Source: Deroplatys truncata (Eukaryota > Arthropoda > Insecta > Mantodea > Mantidae). From it: 64,000 bases of DNA. Positions 21,076 through 32,639 of this stretch are shown here, one piece after another. The stretch spans positions 200,444,565-200,508,564 of the forward strand of contig CM060988.1 of the NCBI GenBank assembly GCA_030765065.1. Reading direction: 5' to 3'. A program made the translations under genes and the position numbers. The notes under the pieces are model-generated. The model worked only from the letters and a program-made list of their open reading frames with translations, was not told the DNA's origin and ran no database searches. How positions within the stretch are numbered: the first letter of the stretch is position 1; every line of letters begins with the position of its first letter.

Positions 21076-21246
21076 CTGTACTTGCTGGGGCAGGCCAGGC
21101 ATTACAGGCTGCCCGTTTGCAGGCCCGCCCGGTGCCCCTCCCTTTGCTCTTCTTCTCCTCTGAGCTTTCACCCTTTTGCTACCTCCTGGTCCACGTGGAG
21201 ACTGATCCGAAGAGTTAGGGGTATCTGCTTTCCCATCGTCCTTCAA
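21076..21246 (-). CDS. MED12: MED12 exon g
   Basis: A 171-nt exon of 57 codons, phase 0 to 0, acceptor TGCAACCAG, donor GTATTA. It encodes LKDDGKADTPNSSDQSPRGP, then a basic patch KRVKAQRRRRAKGGAP, then GQPVMPGLPQQVQ. A Pro/Ser-rich and then basic stretch after the PPED block fits this part of MED12. An alternative acceptor 30 bp or so upstream would also keep the frame open (reading VKCSCVYCNQLKDD), but the chosen site has the better acceptor. A satellite-bearing element ends only 32 bp beyond the donor. Confidence 0.82.
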
Positions 21247-21994
21247 CTGGTTGCAGTACACACATGAACACTTCACTTCAGGGTTAGATAAAGTTCACCT
21301 TCTTGGGAAAGCATTGCATACATCAGGTGGTTCACATTTACTGCCACAACTATGGTTAATGTGTCAAGAGGTTCCTTTAGATGGTGCAGCATGCCGTTTC
21401 ATACATGTGCATTTATTTGTTATAGTGCTGTAAAATAAACATGTTGAGGCTTCTTCCAAAAATTGATAAAATCAAATGTCATGCAGTGATTAAATACTGT
21501 GAAACCTGTCCAAATCAGACACCGAATAAGCCATAATCCTGTCTAAGTTTCGATCCCAGGGGAAATCATATACTTCATGTGTAATTTTCCCAGAATAATA
21601 CGGAATTGTTCAACATGCAAACGGAAACTGTCTTTAACTGCAGTATTAAAACACATTTGCTTTGGGATGTGTTGTGCTTCCAAGGAAACTGCAAATGTTT
21701 TATGTACACTCAGTCAATTTAAAACTGGCTGGCGTCTAGACAGAGCTCAAATCAGGTAATTCCATAGGTGCTTGGAACAGCCAAACTTCGTTCACAAGAT
21801 TGTGTATATTCCTGTAGCAGTTATAATGGGGAACACAAATCAAATCGCAAAAGTTTTCCAAGAATATATTTCATATACAGATTTGAAACCGACAGATATT
21901 TCAGTGTGTTTCAACACTGAATATCTGTAACCAAAACCCACTTTATTGATTTATAGTGGTATATGACTAAAGCTCGTCACAATGCCATGCTTGC
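21247..21994. other. Intronic sequence, nothing recognised
   Basis: Contains the acceptor side of exon g and no recognised repeat. Confidence 0.4.
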
Positions 21995-22070
21995 TGCAGC
22001 ACTTTTAGCTAGGTGGTAGAGAGTTAACTTGCTGTTCCTGAGGTTGCAAGTTCAAATCTCCGTGGAGTTA
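21995..22070 (+). mobile_element. tRNA-like sequence, probable SINE head
   Basis: An A-box-like TAGCTAGGTGGTAGAG and a B-box-like GCAAGTTCAAATCTC lie about 40 bp apart, followed by a T-rich stretch. The acceptor stem does not pair and the length is not that of a clean tRNA, so I read it as a tRNA pseudogene or a second SINE family. Confidence 0.5.
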
Positions 22071-22099
22071 CTCAACTTTTTTTTTCTCCCTTTCATTTT

Positions 22100-23125
22100 A
22101 AACACATAGTAAAACTATAACAGGTTTTATTTATTTTTTATATATGTGACATTTATTTAGTAGTCCATCATACTGGCACATGGCAACAATGACATTAAAT
22201 TTATCAGTCGGAGAAGGTTCCATACTCAGTAAATTTAATTTTGCAATAAAAAATTTCAGCATTATTGTAATTATATTTGTAAGTAAAATAAAGTAAACTA
22301 AGCAACATTATTTAACTATATTACAGTAAAATGACTTGTAAAAAATAAAATATAACAATCCACTACAGATTGTAGGGGATAACTTCTTGCGTATAAGTTA
22401 AATAGCTTAGCCACTGCTCCACACCAAGTAAGGTGTGGAGGTACCTCAAATCAATGCCTTGTAAGTTAAGTTGGCAGCTGTGAGCTGTACACTCACTCAG
22501 AAGGACTTTGAAAGAATTTAACTGCTCAAGAGACTGGCCACTTTTAGTTTGAACAAGCATACTTTGGACACGTACTTCCAAGGAAACTGCAAATGTAGGT
22601 CACTAAGGTAAATGAGATTTCTTTGTAAATGTACATACCCGAGTGGAGACCACATCAAGGACAAAAGAAAGAAGTTACAACTGTGGTGAAGGAATATTCT
22701 ATTGACACAATATAAAGCAGCTGAAGCTGATATGAAGGACCAAGAAAAATAACATATGGAATGACAAGAGACTCAGTTATGTGCATAGTGTTAAAATTCC
22801 TAGTATAGTGTTATAATGAATGTGCTGCTGAAAGGACATAGAGATTGCAATAATGTACGTATCATACATAATATGTACTGACTATACAACTACATATGTA
22901 TTAAGGTGAGCTATTTAATAAAGTGCATGACATTGGAAATACTGGCATGGTTTTTGTGATTAATCTTAAAACTATGCATAGCAAAAAAATTTGAAATGTA
23001 TGAATAAAGTAAAAACCTTACCAAAATCACAAAAAACTTTATGGTGATGTCACTTCTATCCTGAACAGGTTTTACTGTACTTTGTATTAAAAGGTTTTAA
23101 TTCAACCAAAAGGTATTGGATTTGA
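22100..23125. other. Intronic sequence, nothing recognised
   Basis: AT-rich sequence without a clear repeat or coding signal. Confidence 0.4.
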
Positions 23126-23129
23126 TTAT

Positions 23130-23840
23130 GAAAGATTCTTCACCATCATTTTCTACAGTGAAGAAATAGACTCTGGAGTTTAAACACGATTGACTTTCCA
23201 TTTTTTATGACAAATCCAGTTATCACTATGACTGAAGAAAACAGTGTATGGTTGTTAAATGGCAGACAAATCAAGATATGCTGATGAAACATGGATTCAC
23301 CATCATATGCCAGAGACAAAGTAACAGACCAAACAATGTGTGCAAGAGGGTGAAAGTGAGCCAAAGAAGGTCAAGTGTGTTCCTTCAGCAGGGAAGGTGA
23401 CGGCCATTGTTTTCTGAGATGTGGTGCTGGTAAACCATCTAGAACAGGACAAAAACCATCAATGGAGTACTATACAGTTTTGCTGAAGCAGCTGAAGGAC
23501 GCTATGAAGGCTGCATATGTTAAAGAAGAAAGCTGTTTTCCACTATGACCATTCGCCGGCACACACTTTTTAATTGTAATCATAAAGCTGTATGACTTGG
23601 ATTGTCACATAAACCATATTCACCAGATTTGACTCCAGTTACTTCTTTTTTCTTTCTTCCCAGATGTGAAGAAATGGTTCACTGGACAGAGATTTACCTC
23701 AACTCACTCTTACTTTGGGACAAGTTTTATACTAAAGGTATAAACAAGTTAGAATATCATTGGTCTAAGTGTATAAAGTTGAAAGGTGCAAAAGAAAAAA
23801 ACTTTCCGAAGGATCCTCATATGTACAGTGGCTTATGATA
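23130..23840 (+). pseudogene. Degenerate mariner transposase
   Basis: In shifting plus-strand frames: ETWIHHHMPETK, then PSAGKVTAIVFX-like text, then YSFAEAAEGRYEG, then HKPYSPDLTPVTSFFF, then KFYTKGINKLEYHWSKCIKL. This order (HHxxPETK, Y/FWD, SPDLAPxDxxLF, HRWxKCIxLKG) is that of the mariner DDD catalytic domain. The third catalytic Asp has become Thr or Val, and many stops are present. Confidence 0.75.
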
Positions 23841-24190
23841 ATGATCCTACAATAAGCTTTTAGAACTGCTAATTGGCATTACGTCCAGACCAAATCATAA
23901 AAGAGCATACATGTATTCTGCCATTGGTGTTATTGCACTCCTGGCTTAAATGAAACTCAGTCACTTGAGCATGCTGCAGTGTTTGAGGAATTTAAGAGGA
24001 GGAAGCAATGAGAAAAGTGGTGAACCAAAACAGCAGTAACAGTGGGAAAACATCACTTGTATGGAAGATCCAGGACATTGAGCTGACATCAGGGATTCAA
24101 ACTTCCTCCATGAACACCTTCATCTAAAAGATTTCAAGATTGGGTACCTCATACAGTAACCAGAACGAGAAACACAAAGTTAAAATACTG
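23841..24190. other. Intronic sequence, nothing recognised
   Basis: No repeat family or coding frame identified. Confidence 0.4.
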
Positions 24191-24384
24191 TACAAGGTTC
24201 TCACAAATGACCCTTCAGGTTTTGAACATGTATAACTTGTGTTTAATAAAACTTAAAACATGAAACTAGTACCAATGGAAAGAGAGACTTAAAATGTTTT
24301 GGTTACAGTATCACAGTTGGCAGTAATGGTTCATAATCACATTCAACATTGTGCATTGTTGAAATTTATAAAATGGCTGGTATA

Positions 24385-24800
24385 GAGGATAGGCCGGCGT
24401 TCTGTGTTCTTGATCATCATGTTACTGAATCTGTAATTGTTGTTCAACAACATTTGGTGTAGATCCATCCAGTGGGCCTTGCATTTGAAAGTGGTACCCT
24501 GATTTTTATGACAAGAGGATGTATTTGTAAGAGAAAATCTCAGACGCCCCTGAATCTTTCATACATAGTCCTCAAAAATCAACCACTGCAGCTAGTACGG
24601 AGCTATACCTATCTATGTTGTAGGTTCTGCACAAACATTTGCGATTTCATCCACACCGATTGCACTTCCTAAAGAAAGAAGAAGTTGCATCATTCTTTCT
24701 GTGAGAGTATGCAGACTCTCATGGAAACTGATGGTTTTTTTGAATGCATAGTGTTTAGTGAAAAATTGAAGGCCCACTGGGTGGATCTATACCAAATCTT
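24385..24800 (+). pseudogene. Transposase fragment, DUF4817 plus start of DDE domain
   Basis: Starts MAGIEDR at the inner edge of the left arm, continues with the DUF4817-like stretch HVTESVIVVQQH and SGTLIFMTRGCICKRKSQTP, and later reads CESMQTLMETDGFFECIVFS, the lead-in to the first catalytic Asp. It has frameshifts and is internally deleted. Confidence 0.65.
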
Positions 24801-24837
24801 GTTCGAAAATGTGGTTGAACAGCAATTACACATTGTC

Positions 24838-25125
24838 GTCTTCCATGGTGTAGTGGTTACCATGCTAGCCTCTAGTTCCCGAGATCACGGGTTCAAACCC
24901 AGCAGAGGGCAAGGATTTTTTCAGATGTAAAAATTCTTAGCATGACTTCCTTTGGAAGGGAAGTAAAGTCGATCATCCCATGTCATAGATTTAAGGCACG
25001 TAAAAGAACCTCAAGCCTGATAAAGAGGCCTCTGAGCAAAATTTCTGCTCTTTCACACCCAATATAGAATAGGACATTAAGGACCACAACAGTTAAAGAG
25101 TGTCCATAAATGAAACTCAATTAAT
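24838..25125 (+). mobile_element. tRNA-derived SINE
   Basis: A box TGGTGTAGTGGTTACC, B box GGGTTCAAACCC, then the family body and AATATAGAATAGGAC near the 3' end, with a TTAATTAATT tail. It is inserted in the interior of the 24193-25372 transposon. Confidence 0.88.
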
Positions 25126-25630
25126 TAATTACGTATTAACATGGTAATCAAGAACAAACCATGCTCACCTATCTTTTATACCAGCCATTTTGTAAGTTTC
25201 AACAATGTGCAATGGTGTATGTGATTATGCGTCTTGTTGCCAACTGTGATACTATAACCAAAACTTTTTGTGTTCCTCTTTCCATTGGTATCAGTTTCAT
25301 GCTTCTAAGTTTTGTTAACCCCAAGTTACACATGCTCAAAACTCAAAAGATCATTTGTGGGAACCCTGTGTTATAATGTGAATGTTTACAATTAACGGGA
25401 AGCTTTTCTAGGAACAGCAAAGGCAACTTGCTCAAATATTCACTTTCTCGTACCCAACATATTAGATCCATATTGTGCATATTAGACTCTTCATTTGAGA
25501 AATTATTCAAGGTGGCCATCTGCTAGAGCTCTCTCTAGTTGCAAGTTGGTAAAATGAAACCAGAAAAAATTCCAGCAAATGTGCATCCTGTGAGTGTTGG
25601 TTCTTCTAGCAGTTTGTTTATTATGTGACA

Positions 25631-26122
25631 CAGCAGCTATGGCCTAAGGTTAACGGGAGGTCAGCACCAGCAAATCAAAGGTAAACAATGCTCTCGTCCA
25701 GCGAATTCAGCAGAAGCACTATCGGCAGATAATCAGAATCTTCTGGAAGTTTCTTTCTGCCCCTCCTCCAGAACGTGTGGCTAGAGAGTGCCTACATAAG
25801 CAAGCTGTTCACGAGAGCAGTCAGTGAGTGAGTGAGTGAGTGAGTGAGATAGCAACTGCATTTCTGGTGCAACAAAAAGTGCTGTTCTCCGAGCGAGTAG
25901 GTAATGACTGCTGTGATGTACAGTGAGTGCTACTGCAGAGCAAGAGATTGTAGAAGTCTTTGTGTTCAACTCCCCAGCAAGTGAACCATCTGGAAGAAGA
26001 GACCATGTCACAAAGAAAATAAAGTGATGGGGAGCTGAACTAGTTCACATTAGTGAAGTGAAAGTGTGAACTAGTGAAGTCCCAGTGAAAGTTGAACCAG
26101 ATCAAACCTGGAGTAAATCACA
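25631..26122 (+). repeat. Possible solo LTR
   Basis: About 490 bp beginning TGTGACACAGCAGCTATGGC and ending GGAGTAAATCACA (TG...CA), inserted in family B. It contains CTACATAAGCAAGC and an AATAAAGTG polyadenylation-like signal near the end. Related pieces occur at 5745-5867 and 7588-7860. No target duplication was convincing, so LTR identity is tentative. Confidence 0.45.
25823..25850 (+). repeat. GAGT microsatellite
   Basis: Seven tandem GAGT units inside the LTR-like sequence; the Ser/Leu/Thr-rich frames opposite are by-products. Confidence 0.85.
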
Positions 26123-26611
26123 ATATGCAACTAAAATTGGCTATTGCCTAAAAAAAATAGCAAAAACTATAAAGAACAAAAAAAACAGTGTCATTTAAAA
26201 ACTTTAGTGCACACTATTAATAAAGGAATGAAGTTCGGTATGCCTACACGTATTGGAAATAGTGATAGATCTGGATTTAGAAAAAATATCTACTTTTTCA
26301 AACTTTGATATTGGCTGAAAAGATATCATTGATCAGTTATAAAAAATGACACCTCAATGTACAAAATCGACTTTCCACTTTGCTATTCATATGCATTCCC
26401 ATTCTTCTTTCAAGAGTACTATGAACGCTGTTTTGCTTCTCATTTCTGTTCTTGGGTTATTGTGGCCAGCCTTAATTTGTCTGAAACACAGAAGCCCCAC
26501 AAGGAGAAAAGCTGCTGAGATTCAACTGCAGGAAGTCATGGCATGTTTCAGACATCATTATAAATCATGGATTTATTAATTTGATCCAGCCCTCTGTTTG
26601 TGTCTCCACTG

Positions 26612-27404
26612 AAGGCTGATTCACAACAACCTACAATGGTAACTAGAATGAGAGCGACAAAGTTGAAATACATGCACTCTAATGGGAGTGTTCACAACCG
26701 AGGGAAGCTTTCCCGGGTGCCAAGAATGGAAAGAAGACTTGGCCAAGTTTTAACTTTCTCCTTCTCATTCCCAGGCATGGCATATTAGATCCATACTGTG
26801 CATATTACACTCTTCACAGTAGAGATTATTCTGGTTGGCTGTGAACATGAAAAGTCACTAGCGCTCACTCTAGTTGCAAGCTGAGAACATGAAACTGTAA
26901 GAAATTAGCAGTATATGTGCTTCCTAACCTCAGATTCTGACACCCGCAGACCCATTCTTCTAGTGAAAGGGTCATCTATAGTTTGTTTATATGCAACTCA
27001 AAACTGGCTATTGCCTCAAAAACAATAGCAGAAACTGGGATAAATTAACAAACAACTTTAATGTACACCATTAAATAAAGGAATAAGAGCTTGGTACGGC
27101 TTGAGGAATCGGAAATGTAATGCATTTAGATAATGTTTACTCTATCGAATTTTGGCTAACCACACTATGTTAGCTAAATTGGAAGCAGGTGAAAAAATAT
27201 CATTGCTCAGCTAAAACAAATGAAGTTCCAATGCAGAAAAAATCAACTTTCCACTTTGTGATCGGTATCATCATAGATATGTGATATCGGTATCATATAG
27301 ATATATCATCATTACCAGACTGCTGTGAATGAAAACATTGTATGCGGCAGTGCTTCCTGTTCTTGCTTTCACTTTGATTACCGTTCTTGGGCTATTCAAG
27401 ACCA
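26612..27404 (+). repeat. Repeat family B, near full length
   Basis: Starts GAAGGCTGATTCACAACAAC and ends ACCGTTCTTGGGCTATTCAA then GACCAGC, an imperfect terminal inverted repeat (GGCTGGTTCACAACC consensus). A second inner pair, GAATGTTCACAACCG-type and ACTGCTGTGAATGAA-type, gives a two-step inverted structure. No coding capacity. Confidence 0.72.
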
Positions 27405-27499
27405 GCAGGTCAAGAGTCCAAGAAGCGCTGTTGCCTATTTCTTCTCCACAAGAGGTCACATGCTCGAAAATCCAAAACTGTTACTGCAAAACAGTTTGC

Positions 27500-27790
27500 C
27501 TTCCAAAAATTCAAGGACTGACATATCAGCTCATGCCATTAATGAAAGGAACTGGGGTAAAACTAGAGTCACTCGTCCTGACTTGGCACCATGTTAATTT
27601 CATCCTCCTTCCTCCTGTGAGAACCAGCTTCGAGCTCACTATTTTCAAGCACCAACGAAGTGGTTGCAGCTTACAAGGAGTTATTTGCATTGGCAGAAAC
27701 AGAGTGGCTGGATGCTTCCAGCACACAGTGCTAGAGAAAGTACTTTAATAACCTGGGATAAACAAAACATATAATTATTTGATGTCTCAA
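27500..27790 (+). pseudogene. Mariner transposase C-terminal remnant
   Basis: Fragments in different frames read LVLTWHHVNFILLPPVRTSF, HFQAPTKW-like and CIGRNRVAGCF, matching the SPDLAPCDFHLFPxLK to C-terminal part of a mariner, followed by SKVL near a TCAAAAGTTTTGTAGACTCC terminus. Very decayed. Confidence 0.45.
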
Positions 27791-28259
27791 AAGTTTTGTA
27801 GACTCCTATATATGATGCAAGACCTTGGAGCCGTACTTGCTTTAGTTCCTCCAAGTTCAAATAGAGGGCTCCACCCACCCTTTTATTAACCAATAGGTAA
27901 TTCCTAAAGTGTGCTGCAAAATGATAAGACCAACTGATTAAACCCATCATGTAGAGAGAAAAACTAAAATCAAATAAATTTTTACTCGCATACATAAAAT
28001 ATTACCTGCATCGTAAGGCCAGTTACAAACCAACTGATTCATTGCACTCAGGTTGGAAGATAGAAAATAGTCCTGTTGCAAAATGATAAAACCAGGTTAA
28101 TATTCTGTGAGCTTCGTACTCATATGCTATGCTGCAGCTACAGAACTTCATATCAGTTACATGATCACTATTGAAGTGAGTATGGGTAGGAAGGTGGGAC
28201 TGTCTAGTTTCAAGCAGCAGATCATCATGCGTGATAAATAACTTTGTGAAGCTAAGAAA

Positions 28260-28960
28260 TAATTATGAAACATAAAGGTCACCTAAAAGACCTCAAAAAC
28301 CTATGCCTCAACAGAAGACTCAGTGCTGGAGATTCATCACTGGGACAACTTGCTTGTGATCCTACTGTCAATGTTCACAAATTGACATTGTCCAGGCTAG
28401 TCACACAAGCATGCTAAAACACAAGAAACAGAAAATGCAACGCATTTGACAGTCTGCCATAAACAGAGATGTGTTGACTGGGCTAAGGAACATGTCACCT
28501 GGAAGAAAGAATGGAAGTATGTAATATTCAGTGATAAAAGAAATTCAACTTAGACAACCCTGACGGCTGGACATACTACTGGCATGATCTCAGAAAAGAA
28601 GAGAAAGTGTTTTACAAAGAGACAGCAAGGGGGAGAAGCCTCTGATGGTATGGGGTGGATTCAGATACGGAGAGAAATCAATTTTGCATTCTCTGCAGGT
28701 CATATGAAAGCCATACAGTATCAGGCATTGCTTGAAGAACACCTTTTACTGGTTGCACAGAGGATTGGATGTTTCAGCAGGACAATTGCAGTATCCACAA
28801 GGAATTGGTTTTGTCACAAAGGTGTTCATATTATGGAATGGCCTGCCGTTTCTCCAGACCTATGGACAACAAATGGGGAATCTTATCAGTTTATCATGAT
28901 AGAAAGCAATATGCCAATCTGTAGGAAATAAAGACCTCTGTGATATCTGCATGGAATGAA
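28260..28960 (+). pseudogene. Decayed Tc1-like transposase
   Basis: In shifting frames: LNRRLSAGDSSLGQLACD, then a KKFNLDNPDGWTYYWHDLRK block, then RGRSLMVWGGFRYGEKSI, then a WP-type block near 28850. FSDEKxFNLDGPDG(W)xYYW and VMVWGGF are Tc1-family motifs. The Asp before KK is lost and there are several stops and frameshifts. Confidence 0.8.
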
Positions 28961-29214
28961 CTTGAACTGCATGGTAGGTTGTGTGTTTCAGTTCTGAAAA
29001 AGGGTTCATTTATAGGATATTCAAAACTGGTGGTCTGATTATTTTACAACAGAAATTTTGTTGTTTTTTAAAGTTCTATTTATACTCTCCTTTTAACTAC
29101 ATTGGTCTTATTGGCAGCCTTTCCTTTTGGAACTTATTGCCTATTGGAAACAGTGTTAAATCATATTCGCTTGTTGCTGGGTTTCTTGTACTTTGGGTTG
29201 TTTTTTTTTTTAAT

Positions 29215-29310
29215 ATTAATTAGATCACACTCTCATTCCCAACACAGGACCCCTCACACAGCAGGCAGGTGCTCTACCGATTAAGCTACAAGGCCAGCCA
29301 CAACAGAATT
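29215..29310 (-). mobile_element. tRNA-like sequence, probable SINE head
   Basis: On the minus strand: GGCCTTGTAGCTTAATCGGT then AGAGCACCTGCC, a good tRNA A box and D-arm, followed by a damaged B-box region. Next to a T-rich run on the plus strand. Not the same family as the SINE at 3551. Confidence 0.5.
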
Positions 29311-29560
29311 ATTATTTGTATTCAGCAATGTATGAAAGGAATGCTTTTGCTTGTAATTAATCATACCATAAACATTATATAACTTTATGTACATAAGTAA
29401 AAATATATTTGATTTTTGTTTTTCAGTATATATGGCAAATTTCATCAATTGGCCTTATCATTTTGCAACGCACCTTATGTCTTAGGAGGCCACCAGTTAC
29501 AATACAACAATGCCTGCTATTTTTAAATTACAATTGTATTTTGACATAGTTGGCTACTAT

Positions 29561-30441
29561 ACAAGGTGTGGCAATAAAGAAACCGGACAGGTGCTTTAAC
29601 TCTTTATTGGAAAAACTTACACATCTGAATTTTGTCTTCTTCAATGTAGTCCCCTCCCTGATACCTCCACCGCTCCATGCGAATTTTCCACTGTTGGTAG
29701 CAGTGCTGTTAGTCTTTTTCTGTTATGCTGTTGAGGAGTATTCTTTCCTTCACTGCATCCACGGACTCAAACCTGGTTCCTTTGAGTGCACAATTCACTT
29801 TTGGGAAGAGAACATGGTGCTAGGTCAGGCAAATATGGTGGATGTTCCATCAGTGGAATGTTGCTTTTTCCAAAAACCTCTTTACAGACATTGCGTTATC
29901 CTGATGATGAATCCAACAGCGGTTCTTCCACAGTTCTGGTCTCCTTCGTCGCACACGTTCACAGAACAGTTGTATAATAAACTTGATTGACAGGCGGTGT
30001 TCTTGAACAATTCTACAGACCTTCTCCACATTCTCTTCAGTTTTCATAGTGGAAGATGGCCCAATTTTGGATCATCTTTGACATCTTCCTTACCACCCTT
30101 GAACCTCTTAACCCACTTGAAAACTTCCTTACGAGATAGACACCGACCACCATAAATTTGTTTCAACAAATCCTAAGTTTCCGTGGCAGATTTTCCAAGT
30201 TTTGTGAGCAATTTGATGTTAACACGTTCTACTTTAAAGCGTAGCATAATTCTGATGGAGTTCAGATACACGACCGTTTCTAAAAAGGCTCACAGCCAGA
30301 CTAACCACCACAGTGGCATGAAATTTTGTACATGTGTCAGGGAGAGTCCCAAGGCCAATCCCCTACTCTTCTCTTTGTCATCGACGAAGCTGGAAATGCA
30401 CACAATAATCACTCTGGTTTCTTTATTGCCACACTTCATAT
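29561..30441 (-). mobile_element. Internally deleted mariner
   Basis: The ends are inverted repeats: left TGTGGCAATAAAGAAACC (29569-29586), right GGTTTCTTTATTGCCACACT (about 30418-30437), with TA on both outer sides. The minus strand encodes an N-terminal helix-turn-helix part (LTKLGKSATET, EVFKWVKRFKGG) and then RRRRPELWKNRCWIHHQDNA with the catalytic HHQDNA box. The middle of the transposase is missing. Confidence 0.85.
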
Positions 30442-31671
30442 GTATAGAGTATTTGTTTTGATGCATGGCTGTATTACAGGGAATTCCTTGGCCTACACTG
30501 CATTGTTTCTAACCAGTTTTGCTCCCTCTCCATGTGCTGGCTAATCAGTTGACATGAAGTCTGTGTTGTACAGACTTAATATGTTGTCAGACCACATGTT
30601 TCAGTGTTATAATCCCAAGAAGTCTGTATACTTTAACACACAGAATCTTCATACATGATTCCTATGTGACAACAAACTCTCATAGAGAAGTAAGACAGAT
30701 TCCCTGCTGTTCATGCACCTTACAGAAAAATGGTTCATAATCTTGTGAACTGATATAGGGAAATGGGTATTCTTGATAAATTAACTGTGTCATTAGAGAC
30801 GAAAAACTCAATGATATCGAGAAAACTAAAAACAAATTTCAAATAAATATCTGAGAAAGCTTGCGCACGAATTTCGCAAACCTCAGCTTGGAATGGCACT
30901 AAACTTTTATAATTAAAGCCCTGTAAAGATAATGAAATTGCGATAATGTGAGAAGTTAATTTGTGCAATTGGATAATGTTAATGATCACACTGTGGCCGT
31001 GTTAATACAAATTTTGTTAAAAGCTGTGTAGACATCATTTCCAACGTCTATGTGGTTATTTTAGTTATAATTTGCATGCATTTGAATTTAAGGGTTATGA
31101 ATATCCAACTCAAACTTCCTGGTGCCAAGAAAATTGCCATTAGACCAATCATGTAAGGCTCTGTAGTAAATCAAAAGGTATGTTGCTGTAATAATTACCT
31201 GTGAATAGTCATGTGTATCTGTTACAGAAATAATAATATTTCTCTCCTATACAAGAGATTGACAGGAAGTGCACATATGAGTAAGGTTAGAAGATGTCAG
31301 CTTGGCAGTAAATGTGTTCCACCTGCATAGTGATTCCTTATTCACCACAACACATTTGTTAGTATGTTATTCTAAACAAACAGCACTGCACAGTTAGTGT
31401 GTTAGAAAGCATGCAGGGGCTTGCAACTGCTCTGGAGTAAAGCTACTGCAAATTTGCTTGGAGCTCACCATTTTAGTATTGATAAGGTCTTCTTAGTCGC
31501 AAACAACCATTATCATCTGAAGGACTGCATTACGGATCTTCAAATGATAGCAGCCATATTCATCAATGCCCTTAGCCCTCCTTTCTGACTTTTACCAATT
31601 AAATCTTAGATAACAGCTGTGTTTGTATTCACCAACAAAATTATCTCAGTTAAAATGTCTGTTACAGAAAA
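30442..31671. other. Intronic sequence, nothing recognised
   Basis: About 1.2 kb of AT-rich sequence without a recognised repeat. Confidence 0.4.
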
Positions 31672-32292
31672 AATCTCATGTGTTACACATTTTGTTATAG
31701 ATACAAAGAGAACAGCAATAGTCAAATGTTTAACAACTGGACGCTATACGCTGGCCTTAAAATTCCATACTGTTTCCATGACATCGCGAGAAACAACTGA
31801 ATGTTGACAGGAGTTTAAAAGATTGGCAAAGTATTGAATAATTCGAACCATTAATAATGGATATCTTGGAAATAGATGATGCCACAAAAAAAGCTATTTG
31901 AACTAAATTGGGTGTTATAAAGAAATCTCATATTTTGTAAAGTAAATTATGTATATCTCTTATGGTTAACCGGTTGTGCAAGATTATACAAAATTGCTTG
32001 TAAATGAAGTGCACTTCACAGGTTATTCCCAGAAAATTCAAAATATAAATGTAATGCATTTTAATAAAATTTGTTGAGAGCCATTTTTGAGAAAATAAAA
32101 AACAACAAAACGTTTTCCAAGTAAAGGAGTAGGGGGCATCTTTGAAAGATACTGAACTTTACACAAAGGCAAATGGATCATGGATCTTTTCAAAACATGC
32201 TTAACATGTATTTGCACTGAAATCTCGGTATCAAATTTTTGGGTGGAATACAATACTTTCTGTGCCTACTAAGTATGTGGTAGAGAAAGTTA
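31672..32292 (+). repeat. Repeat family A, slightly 5'-truncated
   Basis: Contains ATAGATACAAAGAGAACAGC, ACTGTTTCCATGACATCGCG, AGAGCCATTTTTGAGAAAAT and the end TATGTGGTAGAGAAAGT. Confidence 0.75.
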
Positions 32293-32639
32293 AAATGGTA
32301 TATTTCAAACTTGGTCAACCTTTAAAAAACTTTCTGCTGCACTTACTTCTAACCATGGCAGAAATGTTTCCTGCTCATCAACCAAGTCTCCTTGAAACAT
32401 GTTCTGCTATGGTTTTACAAGTAAGTGGAGCAGAAGAGTATATTATGCAACAAGACTATGACGGTAGTAATTAATACGTAACAAATAGCCTCAACAGCGA
32501 TGCGTAAGTATTTATACTTGATGCCAGTAATGCACATTAAGTGGTTTAAAAGACTATGCAGCCTTGGTTGAATCTCGATGGATTTATGGAGGGTAAATTT
32601 GGAGAAAAGATGAGGGATGGCATAATATGTATTTTATAT
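32293..32639. other. Intronic sequence, nothing recognised
   Basis: Spacer between family A and a LINE fragment. Confidence 0.4.

Larger units (their letters stand above)
24193..25372 (+). mobile_element. DUF4817-type transposon with about 210-bp inverted repeats
   Basis: The left arm 24193-24400 (for example CATGAAACTAGTACCAATGG and TAAAATGGCTGGTATAGAGG) is mirrored at 25150-25372 (CCATTGGTATCAGTTTCATG, TATACCAGCCATTTTGTAAG). The interior holds a short transposase remnant and a SINE. Most of the DDE domain is deleted. Confidence 0.78.
25380..26476 (+). repeat. Repeat family B split by an LTR-like insertion
   Basis: Family B sequence runs 25380-25630 (to CAGTTTGTTTAT), is interrupted by 25631-26122, and resumes at ATGCAACTAAAATTGGCTAT, ending at 26476 in GTTCTTGGGTTATTGTGGCC and AGCCTT. 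Confidence 0.72.
28070..29475 (+). mobile_element. Tc1-like transposon
   Basis: Short terminal inverted repeats: left CCTGTTGCAAAATGATAAAA (from 28072), right TTATCATTTTGCAACGCACC (to 29474). TA precedes the left end. It contains a decayed Tc1-type transposase and, at 29215-29310, a reverse tRNA-like insertion. Confidence 0.75.

Noticed and set aside
27329-27748. A 139-residue plus-strand frame
   Set aside because: It starts in the end of a family B repeat and continues into a decayed mariner remnant in varying frames; no coherent protein.
28006-28072. A 67-nt minus-strand segment with a good acceptor and donor, open as DYFLSSNLSAMNQLVCNW.., lying between MED12 exons f and g
   Set aside because: It would end in phase 1, while exon g with its best acceptor needs phase 0; it would fit only with a weaker upstream acceptor of exon g. 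Its acceptor also coincides with the end of the Tc1-like element. Not enough to call an exon; RNA-seq would decide.
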